A DNA stretch of 64,000 bases. Source: Diatrype stigma. Lineage: Eukaryota; Ascomycota; Sordariomycetes; Xylariales; Diatrypaceae. The notes under the pieces were generated by a model that was not told the origin of the DNA, searched no databases, and saw only the letters and a program-made list of their open reading frames with translations. The stretch spans positions 806,001 through 870,000 of the forward strand of contig JAKJXP020000004.1 of assembly GCA_022225965.2 (NCBI GenBank). Reading direction: 5' to 3'. The position numbers and the translations under genes were made by a program. This document shows, piece after piece, positions 45,485 through 57,449 of the stretch (its first letter is position 1; every line of letters begins with the position of its first letter).

Positions 45485-46327
45485 CTAAAACCAAGCCAGC
45501 GTCCAAGTCGCCGGGAGATTCGGCCACCGCTCTTGCCAATCCGCGATAACATCTGGCACTCGCTCATCAAACGACGCCCTGCTTGCCGCAGATCCCATGT
45601 CAAAGGCGCTAGCCCCTACGATATCCCGCTCTTCTTTAGCGGCGGCGTTGAGGGAGTCGGCAAGATCGACTATGCCTCGACCACCAATCGATGCTTCTTC
45701 GTGATTGTCCTTGATATCAACGTTGATGACGTGGACGGGTCTATTCAGGGGCGATCCCCTATTGAGTAGATCGTCGATGACAGCATCCCAGCATCGCTCC
45801 TCGCAAGTGATTACTACATCGACGATACCGCCTTCAGTTCCTTGGCTACCTCGATCGGTAGCATGGTCGAGCCTAGGGATGCCAATCTGCCAGTCCTGCC
45901 ACCGCTCTGGACCCCACTTGACTTGTCTGTTCCTCCCTATCATGTTGAGAAGGCCGTTGGCAGTGTATAACCGGTGGTCTTTCTCGTCGAGCTCTTTGAA
46001 CATGGCGTCGTAGGAGACCTTGTTGAACTGGTAGACGTTCGGCTGTGTAATGGATGGCCCAGGTAATCTGACGAGGGAGCCGGTGCCGAAGGAGATGACG
46101 GGATAGTGGGCCTGGGCCAGCCGAAGATGTGCTTCCATGGATCTATCAACTATCTTGTCAGCTCGGTCAAGGACCAGCATTGTTTATCTTGGAGGTGGGT
46201 GGGTATACCTGTTCTGATTGCTAGCACAGACCGTGCAGAACTTCAGTTTGTAGCCTCCCGGATCTTCTCGTACGCCATTTGATGGCTTGAGAACCTTGGC
46301 GTTCCCATTGGCGATTTCCGTCGCCAT
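45485..46327 (-). CDS. SSU72: Ssu72 RNA polymerase II CTD phosphatase (258 aa, 2 exons)
   Basis: Exon 1 is 46327-46209 and exon 2 is 46142-45485, with a 66-nt GT-AG intron splitting the Arg codon of the active-site loop. The spliced sequence reads [19 protein letters not shown]. The catalytic C-x5-R-S signature is Cys34-ASNQN-Arg40-Ser41. Further family wording: [78 protein letters not shown], and [16 protein letters not shown]. Ssu72 removes phosphate from Ser5 (and Ser7) of the CTD, is part of the cleavage/polyadenylation factor and acts in transcription termination. The N-terminal 25 residues are an extension typical of fungi. Confidence 0.96.
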
Positions 46328-49300
46328 CTTCGTTGATGGTAGGAGATCGAGGCAGGCACTGCTTCTATGACAAATGATGAGCATATATTGAAGGGGTGTC
46401 ATGTAGATTTCAGAGATCAAAGTCAAGACGAATCCATTATCATCAGAATTGTTGCGTATGGTAAAATGTGTGGTGTCATCAATGATGATCAGACAGCTCC
46501 AATAAGATTTCATCATTGAAATGGATAGACAGACCGCGTAGGTGCAGCCAGCAGAAAGAACACAGGACATTATTTGGAATACACATACCTTCTCTAGCAT
46601 TCAATTGTTGCCTGCAGCTTGGCTGGCTGGGTCAATATTTGGGGTCGACAATGGCGCAACGCGATGCAGTGTGAAGGCAGCCAAGCAGCTACCAGGAAAT
46701 GGAAGAGGTTTCAGGTTGCAGTTGTTCAGTCATGAAAAGCAGCATGGGCATAAGCATGGCATTTCCAGCTTGCGACAAACTTGGGTACCTAGGCACTAGC
46801 CAGGTGATGTATTATCGTTATCGAACTGGTCTAGCAACTGTCGTAATCAGGTGCTTGTTGTTCAGTGGGAGGAAAAGAAAAGAAAAGCCATAATGAAGCC
46901 GCTGTTGTTGTTGAGTGGTTGTGGTGTGGTTGTGGCTGTGGTTGATGTTGGTGGTAGAGGTGAAGCCAGAGAGGCAAATCAAGCTTTGTCCAGCTTTGTC
47001 TAGCTTTATCCAATAACAGGCAGTGAACGAAGTTTTCAGCGCTTTGTGGTGCTTTGCGGGGCTTTGCACTACAAGAGACATTCCACATTTCACACAAAAA
47101 GGAACAACCTTGGAACCTAATTCAATTGTTTCAATGTTAAGCTGTGATTCGTGGGCTGCCAGCTGTGGCTCGTGAGCAGGTGAGCTGCCAACTTGCATGC
47201 ACTGCGGGCTGAGAAAACATGAAACAAGGTCACACGAAGTGAAGTATATGATACAGTCAAGAAGCAATTATGAAAATCAAAAAATGAAGACATGAGCATT
47301 TATTTTCAAACTCCGTACTCGACCTGTACCGTATAAGCCATGCCCACCCTCAGCCTCTCATTAATAACTAATTCGTAGTTATCTCATTGTCTAACCTACC
47401 TCTATAGTAATCAACCTGATATGATGCATACGATCTCCCTGCCAGAAATAGAAAGAGTTCGTCTTTCATATACCTATATATACATACTCAATGCCGGAAT
47501 TCATATTCCAACCATGAAAGAACAAATGCAGACAAGAGAAAAGACTGACTGCTCTCGCCTGCAAGGGGCCTCCACGTTTCTGCTAATCTGTAAGATTCAG
47601 TTGAGACTTTGAAGCCTCTAGGCTCTAGCACCAGACCGCTTCTTCATGCATGCGTGCCTTCAAGACAGACTTGCCGATGTCGTGTACCAAGCCTGCATCA
47701 AGGTCAAGCACTCGAGCACCAACAAGGTCCCGAGCACAGCCCAAGGTTCCAAGGTCTCAAGGCTTACATGCATGGTATGCATGAAGGTAATGGGCAACGA
47801 TAGACCAAAAGTACGAAATAGTTACACTTGCCTCCTACTGGGCTCCGCCAACTCCGATAGGCGGCCCCGATGGGTGACCGAGCACCGTAGAATTTGACTT
47901 CTATATCACGTGGACTTCTTGTCAACCTTCGGTACCTAGGTAGCTATTGTTCGTTTCCTACATGTAGTTACATCCTCCAAATGCAGTAAGCATGCAGTAG
48001 AGAAAGCAACTTTTATGCCAGTAAAGCCCAGTGAGCAAGGTATTCACCTTGCCAGCAATCATGCATCTCTCTTGAGAAGCTTAAGTTGTGACAAGTTCAT
48101 ATAACTTAGACAGATATGAGGCAGATTAAGCTGAGATGAATTAAGTACGCCGGTTTCTGGAAACTTGCTCCAGGTTGTCATTATCATTGCCCTACTCTAA
48201 AGAGGTTGTTTAGCAGAGCATAAACTAAACATCCCTCATGCTACCTACCTACCTACTTAGTTCCTGGATGTGTCTGTAGAGCTTGGCAGATAACTAATGC
48301 GAGTTACCTGAACATCGGGACACCTGAAGACTTGGATTCAGGAGAGGTGATTATGACTAAGACTGCATACTACTACCTGAACCAGCGCATCATAGGTACC
48401 TAGTCCTCATTCCAAACTCTAAGTGGACAACCAGCCACTACGCGCCGTGGACTGTGGTAGAAGTGCGGTCTGCACTTCCCAGCAGCTTCTGGTTCTCAGG
48501 TTGCTGCGGATTGCTGATTTCTAGGAGCTAACCGGTAGCCAGTGCGGTAGCCAGTGGCCAGTAGGGTTGCAGCATGAGGCGCCTAATTCAGCTTGTTGTC
48601 GTATCTGCGTGCGTGGGTATGTACATACGCAGTATACGCAGTAGCCAGCAACACAAATAACATGAATCTTGAACGCCCTTGGGAGGGGTTTAGGGGTCTT
48701 GGACTCTTGGGAGGAGCTGCTCAGCCATTCATTCGCCTTCAGTCGTTCAATGCTTGAACCGGTAGTATGGGCCGTCGGGCTAAACCCCAGAAGGCAAGGT
48801 TTCAGGTGGATATAATTAGATCTACAGGCCTAGACGGTAGGCCTAAAGGTTAAACCCCACATCAGGCACGAGTCGCATTGTTTCACCATGTCTGCACACT
48901 CTGCCCTAACCTGAGAATGGTAGCAAAATATTGTGATAAAGCGAGTCAAGCAGTTCAAGGAGTACTCGACTATAAAATCCCACACGAGTACGGGACTGTG
49001 TGATTATGATACCAAGCAGCTGCCAGTACAAGCACCACAGCATATGAGGCTTTGCAGCGCCCCGAGTCTTAGGTATGGCATGCTACAGAAAAGCATCCGC
49101 CTCTTCAGGATGTTTCCTGTCATCTGATTCAGGGTACGTAGGTACTGCACAATACAAACCGGCTTTTAGCTTTCATGCGTGTAACACGCATCAGATAGCC
49201 TACATGCAAATGATATGTACGTAAACTAAAACCATCGATTATGAGACTGCACGCACAACTGCAGGTGCGCCGAGAAGGGAGCTCAGGTAGTCATGTGTAT

Positions 49301-49702
49301 GTACGCATGTATGTGCGTGTCTACGTAGCAAAAGCCATGTAGCAAAAGTGTAGTTAATTGACAGACAACCTTGAATTCCGCCCTGCCATCGTTCCGACTG
49401 CCAGCGATTGGCGCTCTCTCCGCAATACCTACCTGCCTGCCTGCCGCCTGCCTGCCACTAGTTGACCTGCCTACCCGACCTACCTACACGGGCATTGTAT
49501 GTATTGTATTGTATGTACACCTGCAGTACCTACACATGCACTCCATGGTAACGTTAGGAATCACAGCCAGCTTCCACCACTTCTTCAACCCTCCAATCAT
49601 TTCTCTTACCACCTTCCGCCGCATCGACCGCTATAATCTATTAGCTACAACCTTTATTGTCACATTCCCCCCGGTCCGTCTTTGTTTCTTGTTTCAAAAT
49701 CT

Positions 49703-49750
49703 CGAAATCGCAAAATCGCAAAATCGCAAAATCGCAAAACCGCAAAACCC
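49703..49750. repeat. 8-bp TCGCAAAA tandem repeat
   Basis: About six units: TCGAAA, then TCGCAAAA four times, then CCGCAAAA and CCGCAAAA/CCCC. The last units differ by T-to-C. Confidence 0.85.
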
Positions 49751-50535
49751 CGAGGGGACCAAAGAGACGCTTCAGACAAGCCATCAACTCGGGAAGAAAG
49801 CCAATTGAGACTTCGGTCTTCTCCGTCAATACCTGCCTACACCACACAAACACAGTACCTACCTACAGTCCTGTGAACATACAACCTACATGTATGTATG
49901 TATGTAGGCTAGGCAGATAATCTCAGGTATTTACCTTCAAACGTTCTTTTCAACGCTCAAAGTCCAATGTCTCCAAGGTTGTCATCACCAATATCATCAC
50001 CGATACACTTCCAGACTTCCTCCATACCCAGAGCCTCTACCTACTAGTCTACACTCCCCACTACCTGCATGGTAGACCACAGTAGACCGCACACATTATA
50101 GCCATAAGGCCCCCCCAAACGTATCCGACTGTCTTAAGCTCTCAAGGATAAACTGTGATATTGCGACGTCTTCGTTGATATACATAGTATTCGAGACTTG
50201 GGGGTTCCCGCACACTCCAACAAAGGTATCCCCTCTGCCCTTAGATCCTCTGCCCTTAGACTAGATCCTCCACTCAAGATCACCCACACCTACACTACCC
50301 CGTCTGCCCGTCTGCCCGTCTACTGCCCGTCCATCCACCGGATCAACGTGCGAGTTGTGGACTCGCTGGCTCGTTCTTATTGAGGAGCTGACTGGCGTGC
50401 TTGGCTTTACACTACCGCCGCTACCACCGCACCACCATCATCAGAACTACCTCCTACTCGCTTGCTTGCTTGCCTACCTCGCTGTCGTGGAGTACCCCGA
50501 GTACTTACCTACTGACCGTACCCGACCCTGCCTTT

Positions 50536-50571
50536 GTCTCGCCTGGCCTTGCCTTGCCTTGCCTTGCCTTA
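50536..50571. repeat. 5-bp CCTTG tandem repeat
   Basis: GCCTGGCCTTG followed by CCTTG units, ending CCTTACCTG. Confidence 0.8.
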
Positions 50572-51333
50572 CCTGAACCTTCTCACCTTGCCAGACCTGT
50601 TGATTATTCTTCCAGGCAGCAAAGTAGTGGAAAGCAAGCTGATCATGTTCCAGTGCGCGGGCCGACATTCCAACTAAATACCAAATCCGAAACGAGATCC
50701 TCACGTTGCTACCTGTAGAGGTAAGTACTCGGCTACATCATGAGCTCTGTCCAGTCGCATTGTTTGTCGCATTGCGGCTCAGTCCTCAGCTAATCCGCTT
50801 ACAAGGTACTACACTACCATATATACATATATTTCCACACCCGCCCACCCACAAACACCAGACAAGCATATTTTCAATACGCGGCGGAAGTTCTTGACGA
50901 AGTTCGACACTGGCAATCCTGCTACTTTACCCACTACTTCGCCCGTCTGCCGTCGATTGCGAAACAGCTTGCGGGTCGAGTTTGTTAGGCGCCAATTACT
51001 CTCATTCTTCAACGTCGTCGTCGTCATCGTCGTCATCGTCGTCGTCGTATTACTACTCCTGCTGTCGTTCCCGCTGTGGCTTGGGTGCTGTGTCATCCTC
51101 GGTTCTGACAAAAGCCTAATCACGTCTACGACATATCCTTGTTTCTCTGTCATCGGACGCATATAACGACTTGCGTCTTATTCATAACTCCTTGGACAGC
51201 GCCGCGCCTCCTCTTGCTTTGGCTCGCCCCGTCTTGTCATCTCGACCAGGCCTCTATATACAAATACAATACAATAACTTCTTGGGTACGCCGAGCTTAC
51301 TTTGGGACTTCCCCGCCTCTCCTCTCCTTCAAC

Positions 51334-53031
51334 ATGACCGCAGCCATGGCCACCGGCTCATCATCAGCTACCTCTCCACCAGCTCCGGTTACGACGACTC
51401 ACCCATCCCCGTCACTATCACCTTCCCCATCCTCCGCTTCCTCCCTGAATCCAAACCATCCCGTTCTGCCCCCCCTAATAACGTCCACACTAAGTACCGG
51501 TACCGCGCGATCCACGCTTCCTAGACCGATGTCTCTCGCCACGAGGAATCGCCTGTCGCAATATTCGACGGCTTCAATACCGTCGCGGTCGCGGCCAGCC
51601 TCGCATCTGTTTCCAATATTCCATTCGAGCCTCTCCTACACGATTGTCCGAGATTTCGCATATCCTCCGTTACATCCTATGCACTATGGGCCTCCTCCAG
51701 AGCCTTCAGGACCGCCTTCGGGCATGACAACGCCGGCTAGTGAATCTAAGCGATTCTCGGACCCTCCCGCGTCATGGGACGCAAGTAGGATGGGTTGGGG
51801 CTGGTCAACAGATGGTGGTCCTGGGAAAGGCGGCGACTTAGACCCTCTCCACTTTGGCGATGGACCCCCCTACAGCGAAGACGAGGACTTGGCAAGCCCC
51901 ATTGTCAGCTCAAGACATCGAAAGCACAAATCCACATCTGCAACGATGGGCCACGGAAAGTCGCGCGAGATGCGGGAGGGGCGTGGCAATACTCCATCGT
52001 TCCTGAGCCAGGAAACGTACAACCAGGATAGAGGATATTACGTTGGCACAAGTGGCGATGGAAGCGAAAGATACTATATTAATCAAGGAGAGGAGGCCAA
52101 TGGCCCTGGTGGAGAGTATGTGACATACCCGACTGGGTCAGCGCGACAATCTACTTTCCAGTCGATGGATCACCCACAGCGACAGTATCCGGATGAGAGC
52201 GAGTACCGCTCCGAGTCAGACGCCTCGGACACGGCCTCGTCCCCCGGTTTTAATAACTATGACGAGTCGAGATATTCGCGAGATTATCAGTTCACCATCA
52301 CCTCGCCAGACGAGGAAATGCACGGCAAGGCCGTTGCGCTATTCGACTTCGAGCGGGAAAACGAAAATGAGCTACCCCTGGTGGAAGGCCAAATCATATG
52401 GGTGTCCTACCGGCATGGGCAAGGTTGGCTAGTGGCCGAGGATCCGAAGACGCAGGAGAGTGGTCTAGTTCCCGAGGAATACGTGCGGTTGCTCCGTGAT
52501 ATAGAGGGCGGCATGACAAGTCTGACAGGCCATCTGAACGACGGACTCGCATCACCCAACGACGCCGGCACGCCCACACAGGCCGAACCTAATAACAACA
52601 GCAATCAGGCCGTTTCCACTACGCAAAGCAGCAGCACACCGTCTGGGCATGCCCAATCCGCAAGCATGCCCACCAATGGCTACCACCAACCTATCGTTTC
52701 CGTCTTCTCTACTTCCAGCAAGGATCTAGATCCGTACCCGCAATATCTGCTCGGGATGCAGTCGGGTCATCCGCCTCCGCAGGTTGTCCATTATCATGGT
52801 CAACGCGGCGGCAGCCAGGCAAACACGCCCACTGCAAAGGAGTCGTTCGAGAACGGGCTGGGCCGGCGGACTAGCCAAGATGCCAAACGCAACAGCTCGG
52901 CATCGCGGAAATCTCAGAAGCTTGAAACACTACCGCATACTAGGATGAAGACCCCAATGACAGAACCGGAGGGGGATACGCAAGGGGAAGAGCAAGGGCG
53001 TGAATCAGGAGAGGAGCATCTTGCACGGTGA
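51334..53031 (+). CDS. NBP2: Nbp2-like SH3-domain adaptor (565 aa)
   Basis: A single exon. The ATG at 51334 (MTAAMATGSS) is chosen because it is the first in the Ser/Pro-rich protein frame with A at -3; the ATG at 51346 (GCCATGG) is an equally good alternative. An SH3 domain occupies about residues 328-388: KAVALFDFERENENELPLVEG, WVSYRHGQGWLVAEDP, GLVPEEYVRLL. The ENENEL acidic loop and SYRHGQGWL wording match Nbp2, which in yeast bridges the phosphatase Ptc1 to MAP kinase kinases of the HOG and wall-integrity pathways. Another conserved island is YTIVRDFAYPPLHPMHYGPPPEPSG split across about residues 104-127. The rest is Ser/Thr/Pro/Gln-rich and probably disordered. Confidence 0.88.
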   Translation: MTAAMATGSSSATSPPAPVTTTHPSPSLSPSPSSASSLNPNHPVLPPLITSTLSTGTARSTLPRPMSLATRNRLSQYSTASIPSRSRPASHLFPIFHSSLSYTIVRDFAYPPLHPMHYGPPPEPSGPPSGMTTPASESKRFSDPPASWDASRMGWGWSTDGGPGKGGDLDPLHFGDGPPYSEDEDLASPIVSSRHRKHKSTSATMGHGKSREMREGRGNTPSFLSQETYNQDRGYYVGTSGDGSERYYINQGEEANGPGGEYVTYPTGSARQSTFQSMDHPQRQYPDESEYRSESDASDTASSPGFNNYDESRYSRDYQFTITSPDEEMHGKAVALFDFERENENELPLVEGQIIWVSYRHGQGWLVAEDPKTQESGLVPEEYVRLLRDIEGGMTSLTGHLNDGLASPNDAGTPTQAEPNNNSNQAVSTTQSSSTPSGHAQSASMPTNGYHQPIVSVFSTSSKDLDPYPQYLLGMQSGHPPPQVVHYHGQRGGSQANTPTAKESFENGLGRRTSQDAKRNSSASRKSQKLETLPHTRMKTPMTEPEGDTQGEEQGRESGEEHLAR

Positions 53032-53398
53032 TCCCCAGCGTCGTGACAAGGACTGAGTACAAACAACTCGAACCACGATAGACTACGCTGCAATGGCAGG
53101 GGGCTCATGTTGTGAGGTCACGACACGATGAGCTCATACCAATGAGGTCTAGTCTAGCGGGAGACATCATCACAGTGTCACATATGACGGACAGACAGCA
53201 TGTGCAATGACTTGTCACAATGCGTGACCAGTAAAGAACTGCGCAGCCCTCACTCAGATGGAATATTTACCACGATTATGTATCTATTGGGCGACGTGTC
53301 TGCAGCAACCAACCTATATATGCTAACAGCAGCAAGCGATATGATGGATGGCGGACGAGTCTTTTCTTGTTCTTCAAGAAGCCCTTGATATGAACATA

Positions 53399-53458
<60 letters not shown>

Positions 53459-54589
53459 ATACCATGATGATGAGATAGAAGATCCCCCAACGATGAATCC
53501 AGGCAGGTGTTGTATCATGTCATATCATATGACACATCGATGTATGTATGCAGTATGCATGGAGATATTGACCGACCCAGGGAGGAAGGAGGTGCAGGGG
53601 CGCGGAGGGAGAAGAACAAGAATAAGAGAGAAGATGCAAAGGGGGCTTGGATGAAACAAGTCAGTCTGATTTGTTCATGGCAGGCACTTGTTGCTTGTCA
53701 CAATCAATGAACAGAGAGAGATATGCATATATGTTTACATTTTGCATTGCTAGGTACAACTTACCAGGACAAATGGAGAAGACAATAATAATACACACTT
53801 GGTAACACTCAACAGAGCCTCAACTTGACTTGACGATAACTGCCTTACCGTTACCTATTTGAAATCTCCTCGTCCACAAGTGACAAAGTTGTGTCAGCAT
53901 TCGTTCATGTGTTGATTAACCCTCAATATGTCTGTATCCTTCCTTCACCTGTCCGTTCCTCTGTTCGTTTCACATCGGCAAGCCCGTTAGATCGTAATTG
54001 AAACCACCTCCTTTTTATTTTCTCCTCGCTGAAACCTCAAGGGCACATATATATATATATCATGTTCTAGTCGACCTACCTACCTGCCTACACCCCTAAA
54101 CACAATACCTACCACCGAGGCCAAAACAGAGACTTTCTCGGATTCCAAGGCCATCCAATACTTCAAAGGTTCAAAAGCAACGGTTCAGTTCACCACTGGT
54201 CTGAAAGGGGAAGGCAATAAGCAACGACTGATCATAGGAGCCATCCATTATCCAGTCAAGTCTATGCATGCTCGGTCTAATACAACAAACCAAAAAAAGG
54301 ACAAGTAGCCTCCATAATGCATGCACACCCCCTTCTCCGATAACACCCTGGGCAAGTAAGTGAGTGAGTGAGGTGAGCATCTGACGGATCCTCTTGCCCG
54401 CTTCCAAGGCATCCCAAAAACGCCCAGGAAGGAGTATGCCTACTTCCTAGGGGAACATGGGGCAGTATTCAGCCTCACACCCACACTCACAGCTAACCAA
54501 AACTTTCACCATCCGTTCATCCATCCATCCACACGGCGCATCTCATCCACCTATTCCAATACCAGCTCTCAAACGATACAGATACCCAC
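53032..54589. other. Intergenic region between convergent genes
   Basis: Contains the 3' regions of NBP2 and NPT1, a long GA microsatellite (53402-53455), a TATATATATA run at 54050-54060 and a GTGAGTGAGTGAG run at about 54358-54371. No gene is supported. Confidence 0.55.
53402..53455. repeat. (GA)n microsatellite
   Basis: An essentially perfect AG/GA dinucleotide run about 54 bp long, about 370 bp downstream of the NBP2 stop codon, likely in or near its 3' untranslated region. Confidence 0.95.
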
Positions 54590-56178
54590 TCAGGCGGACG
54601 ACTCTAGAGCGGGATGCTCCTTCTTCCGTGCCCCCTCATCTCCGTCCGCAGTGCCCCACCGCGCCGTCTCGTCGCCGCCGGCCCAGTCGCGCTCGACGTA
54701 GCCCAGCGCCCGCTTGACCTCGCGGACCGTGTCGGCGTCGCCCGTGTTCTTTCCCGCGTTGTCGCTGATCTTGACGGCCGGGCGGCCGGCGGCCGAGCTG
54801 AGCTTGATGACGATGTTGAGCGGGACGGACTTCCGGCCCGTGGCCCGCTGCACGAAGTCGTTGGTCAGGAACGTGCCGACGCCGAACGTCGGCTGCAGGC
54901 CCGCCTCGAGCGAGAGCCGCCGGTACTGGATGCACCGGTCGATGTCGAGCGCGTCCGAGAACACGATCGTCTTGGTCCCCGGCGCGATCTTCTGCGCCGC
55001 GTAGAAGTCCCGCATCAGCTTCACGAAGCCCGCCGGGTCGCCGCTGTCCTGGCGCACGCCGCCGAACACCTCGGCGTAGGTGCGGGTCGTCGTGGGCGGG
55101 GTGGTGGTATCCGTATCTGTATCTGTTTCCGTGTTCGTCGTCGACGGTGGTGGTGATGGCAGTGGTGGCACGTAGTTGGGCGTGTCGGGCAGGTAGCGGA
55201 TGGGCTTCTCGAAGGCGCGCAGGAAGGCGGGCGTGCCGAAGGTGTCGGTCAGGGCGATGCCGAGGACGCCGTCGCCGAAGCAGCCGACCCAGCGGCGGAG
55301 GGCCTCCTCGTTGGCGGCTGCATAGTCGCCCGTAATGGCCGCGATGCCCATGAACCACTCGTGGGCGACAGTGCCCACGGGCGGGATGCCGAACCGCATG
55401 GCTAGGTGAACGTTGCTGGTGCCGGAGATGCGGCCGGGAAGGCCCCGGGCGGTGCCGTCCCGGCTCGCCCGCGCCAGCCCCCGGAACACCAGCGCCTGCG
55501 TGTGGTAGTCCCGGCGCCGCCGCGTCCCGAACTCCGACGCCACGCACCCGGCCTCCAGCAGCCGCATACCCTTGTCATACGCCCGCTGCTCCTGCCCCTC
55601 GTAGTCCCAGTCCGTGTCCATGAACTTGAAGTACGCCTCCGATGCCAGCGCCAGCAGCGGGATCTCGTACAGGATCGTGTCCACCCACTTGCCGCGGATC
55701 TCGATGTGGATGTCGCCCACGACATTTTCGTCGTCGTTGGTGTTGGAGTCCTCTCCGCCGCTGACGGGGTGGAAGGTCGGCTTGAGCTGCTCTCGGGGCG
55801 ACAGGCGGAATTCCTTGAGGAAGTCGAGGTAGGCTGGCGACAGGTACGTGCAGTGCTTCTTGAGGAAGCGGAGCTCTTCATCCGAGAGCGAGATGTTGCC
55901 TAACTCTGCGAGTGGGAAGCAGAAGTCAGCTAGCTGCCTGTGTGTGTATGTGGGTGGTTAGAGGGTGGATAGAACATACTGCTGATCTGGTCGCATAACC
56001 AGGCAAAAGCTTTCCTCGACAGCTTCTTCTCGGGCGTTCTGTTGGTGAAGGCGTATGTGACGGGCACGTCCGGGTAGTATTTGAGAACGGCGCATTGCAT
56101 GGTGAGCTTGTAGAGGTCGGTGTCCAGGAAGGAGTTGACCCCCTCCGGGAAGGGGTTGGACGAGTTGAATTCGATCAT
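54590..56178 (-). CDS. NPT1: Nicotinate phosphoribosyltransferase (504 aa, 2 exons)
   Basis: Exon 1 is 56178-55980 and exon 2 is 55905-54590; a 74-nt intron splits a Lys codon (CDQIS/K/LGNISLSDEEL). The start MIEFNSSNPFPEGVNSFLDT leads into the classical DTDLYKLTMQ motif. Other landmarks: HCTYLSPAYLDFLKEF, EFGTRRRRDYHTQ, SGTSNVHLAMRFGIPPVGT, AHEWFMG (His248, the probable phosphorylated His by analogy with yeast Npt1), GVRQDSGDP, FSDALD, and the C-terminal LSSAAGRPAVKISDN. The enzyme converts nicotinate, PRPP and ATP to nicotinate mononucleotide in the Preiss-Handler NAD salvage pathway. A low-complexity Pro/Thr/Asp insert (about residues 314-341) lengthens it relative to the roughly 430-residue yeast protein. 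Divergently placed from UTP4. Confidence 0.96.
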
Positions 56179-57449
56179 CGTTCTTCTCTTGGTTACGGTA
56201 CGGTCTTTACGAAGGACACGACAAGCAGTGTAAGCAGAAGACAGAGGATCTGGATATATGAGTACCGCTCTTGTAGTTGTTCCTACGGGGGGTTCAAGGA
56301 CAGGGAGCAGCAGAAGATGTTGGTTGGACTGAGGACCTACATATACTCAACTACCTAAGGGAAACAAGGCAGGGCCTGGACCTCTCTGCTTCTATGTTGC
56401 TAGTGAAGGGGTTCGGGGTTGTAGCTCTTCTCGTGCGTTTGTGTAATTTCTTTGTTCTGTCTGTGAGGGATGATGAAACTAAGTAAGATGGTGAAACGAA
56501 ACAGAGCTTCATTCATGTGGATTACTATGTATACTAGGTAAGCAGGTAAGGTAGGTACACCTCTAACACTCATACTGACTAGATGCTTTAACTGCCACTT
56601 CATGCAGGTGGGATGGGATGATACAATTATACGTAAAACTTATAAATCCTTTCTCCTTTCTTACCTAGGCAATTGCCTCCTAAGCAAGTGTCTACCAGGG
56701 TAAGTCCAGAGAAAATGACTCAATCCATTGGCCAGCCCACAAAGGTTCTGTTCCATTCCAATGCTATGGATACTTCAACATTTTTTGAGGCAGGTACCTA
56801 CTTGAGTCTGCACCTACCTGGTAAGGACCTGGGATTGCCCCATAAGATCTTCGATGTTGTGATGCGAATCGGTGCGGGCGCATCTTAGAAGCACATACTA
56901 CATACCCAGGCACGTACGTACGTACATCCGCATCATCTGGCGGGGTAGTGGAAGCTTGAGAGGACCTTGGGACCCTGGGGGCCGTAGTACGGTAGGGCGG
57001 GCGGGGCGGGGCACTCATTTATCTCATACATGTATGTATGTACGTAACTATGTACGTTTTAAGTAACTACTGCGACGTAGCACAGACCACACCTTAAACT
57101 GCAGGTAGACGGAGCTAAGATAATCGATAAGCGATAACCCAAGAAAAAGTTCGAGCGCTATGCCGGCCAGCCAACCAGCCAAAATAATCGATAGTTGCTT
57201 GCACTCACTCACTTACACGACCTGGTCATGCTATACCACCAAACCGCTTCTCTTTTCTTTCCATGACAACTTCCGAGCCGACCCGAGGAGAAAGAGAGAG
57301 CCACTGACCCTGCGCAGTCCGTAACGAACGGCGAACAGCGAACAGCGAACGGCGGCGAAATAACGGCACTGCCCGTTTCAATCCCTTCCTTTCCCTCCTC
57401 TTCTTCTCCCGAGCAATAGCGAGCGACGGCAACGGCAACAGGAGAGAGA
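56179..57449. other. Divergent promoter region NPT1/UTP4
   Basis: About 1.27 kb shared by two divergent genes. Notable: GCGAACAG/GCGAACGG 8-bp repeats at about 57328-57357 just upstream of UTP4, paired CGATAAGCGATAA and ATAATCGATAG words at 57120-57190, an ACGTACGTACGTAC run at about 56912-56926, and ATGTATGTATGTACGTA at about 57030-57047. No gene is supported. Confidence 0.55.

Larger units (their letters stand above)
46328..51333. other. Very long intergenic region with probable long leader of NBP2
   Basis: About 5 kb without a supported gene. From about 49370 the + strand becomes pyrimidine-rich with ACCTACCTGCCTGCC-type runs. This continues to the NBP2 start with many short unrelated open frames, a pattern consistent with an extended promoter and long, possibly spliced, 5' leader. 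A GT/GA-rich stretch (TGTTGTTGAGTGGTTGTGGTGTGG) lies at about 46903-46927 and a GTCGTCGTCATCGTC triplet run at 51013-51050. No RNA gene was recognised. Confidence 0.5.

Noticed and set aside
47820..47895. String GATGGGTGACCGAGCACC resembling the 3' part of fungal 5S rRNA
   Set aside because: The rest of the 5S sequence and its internal control boxes are not found upstream, and the expected helix pairing is missing.
53250..53518. Minus-strand open frames rich in Ser-Leu repeats
   Set aside because: They are the translation of the (GA)n microsatellite.
54614..55547. Long frames on both strands overlapping NPT1 (180 and 303 codons)
   Set aside because: Arg/Ala/Gly-rich translations typical of alternative frames in GC-rich genes; NPT1 motifs are unambiguous.
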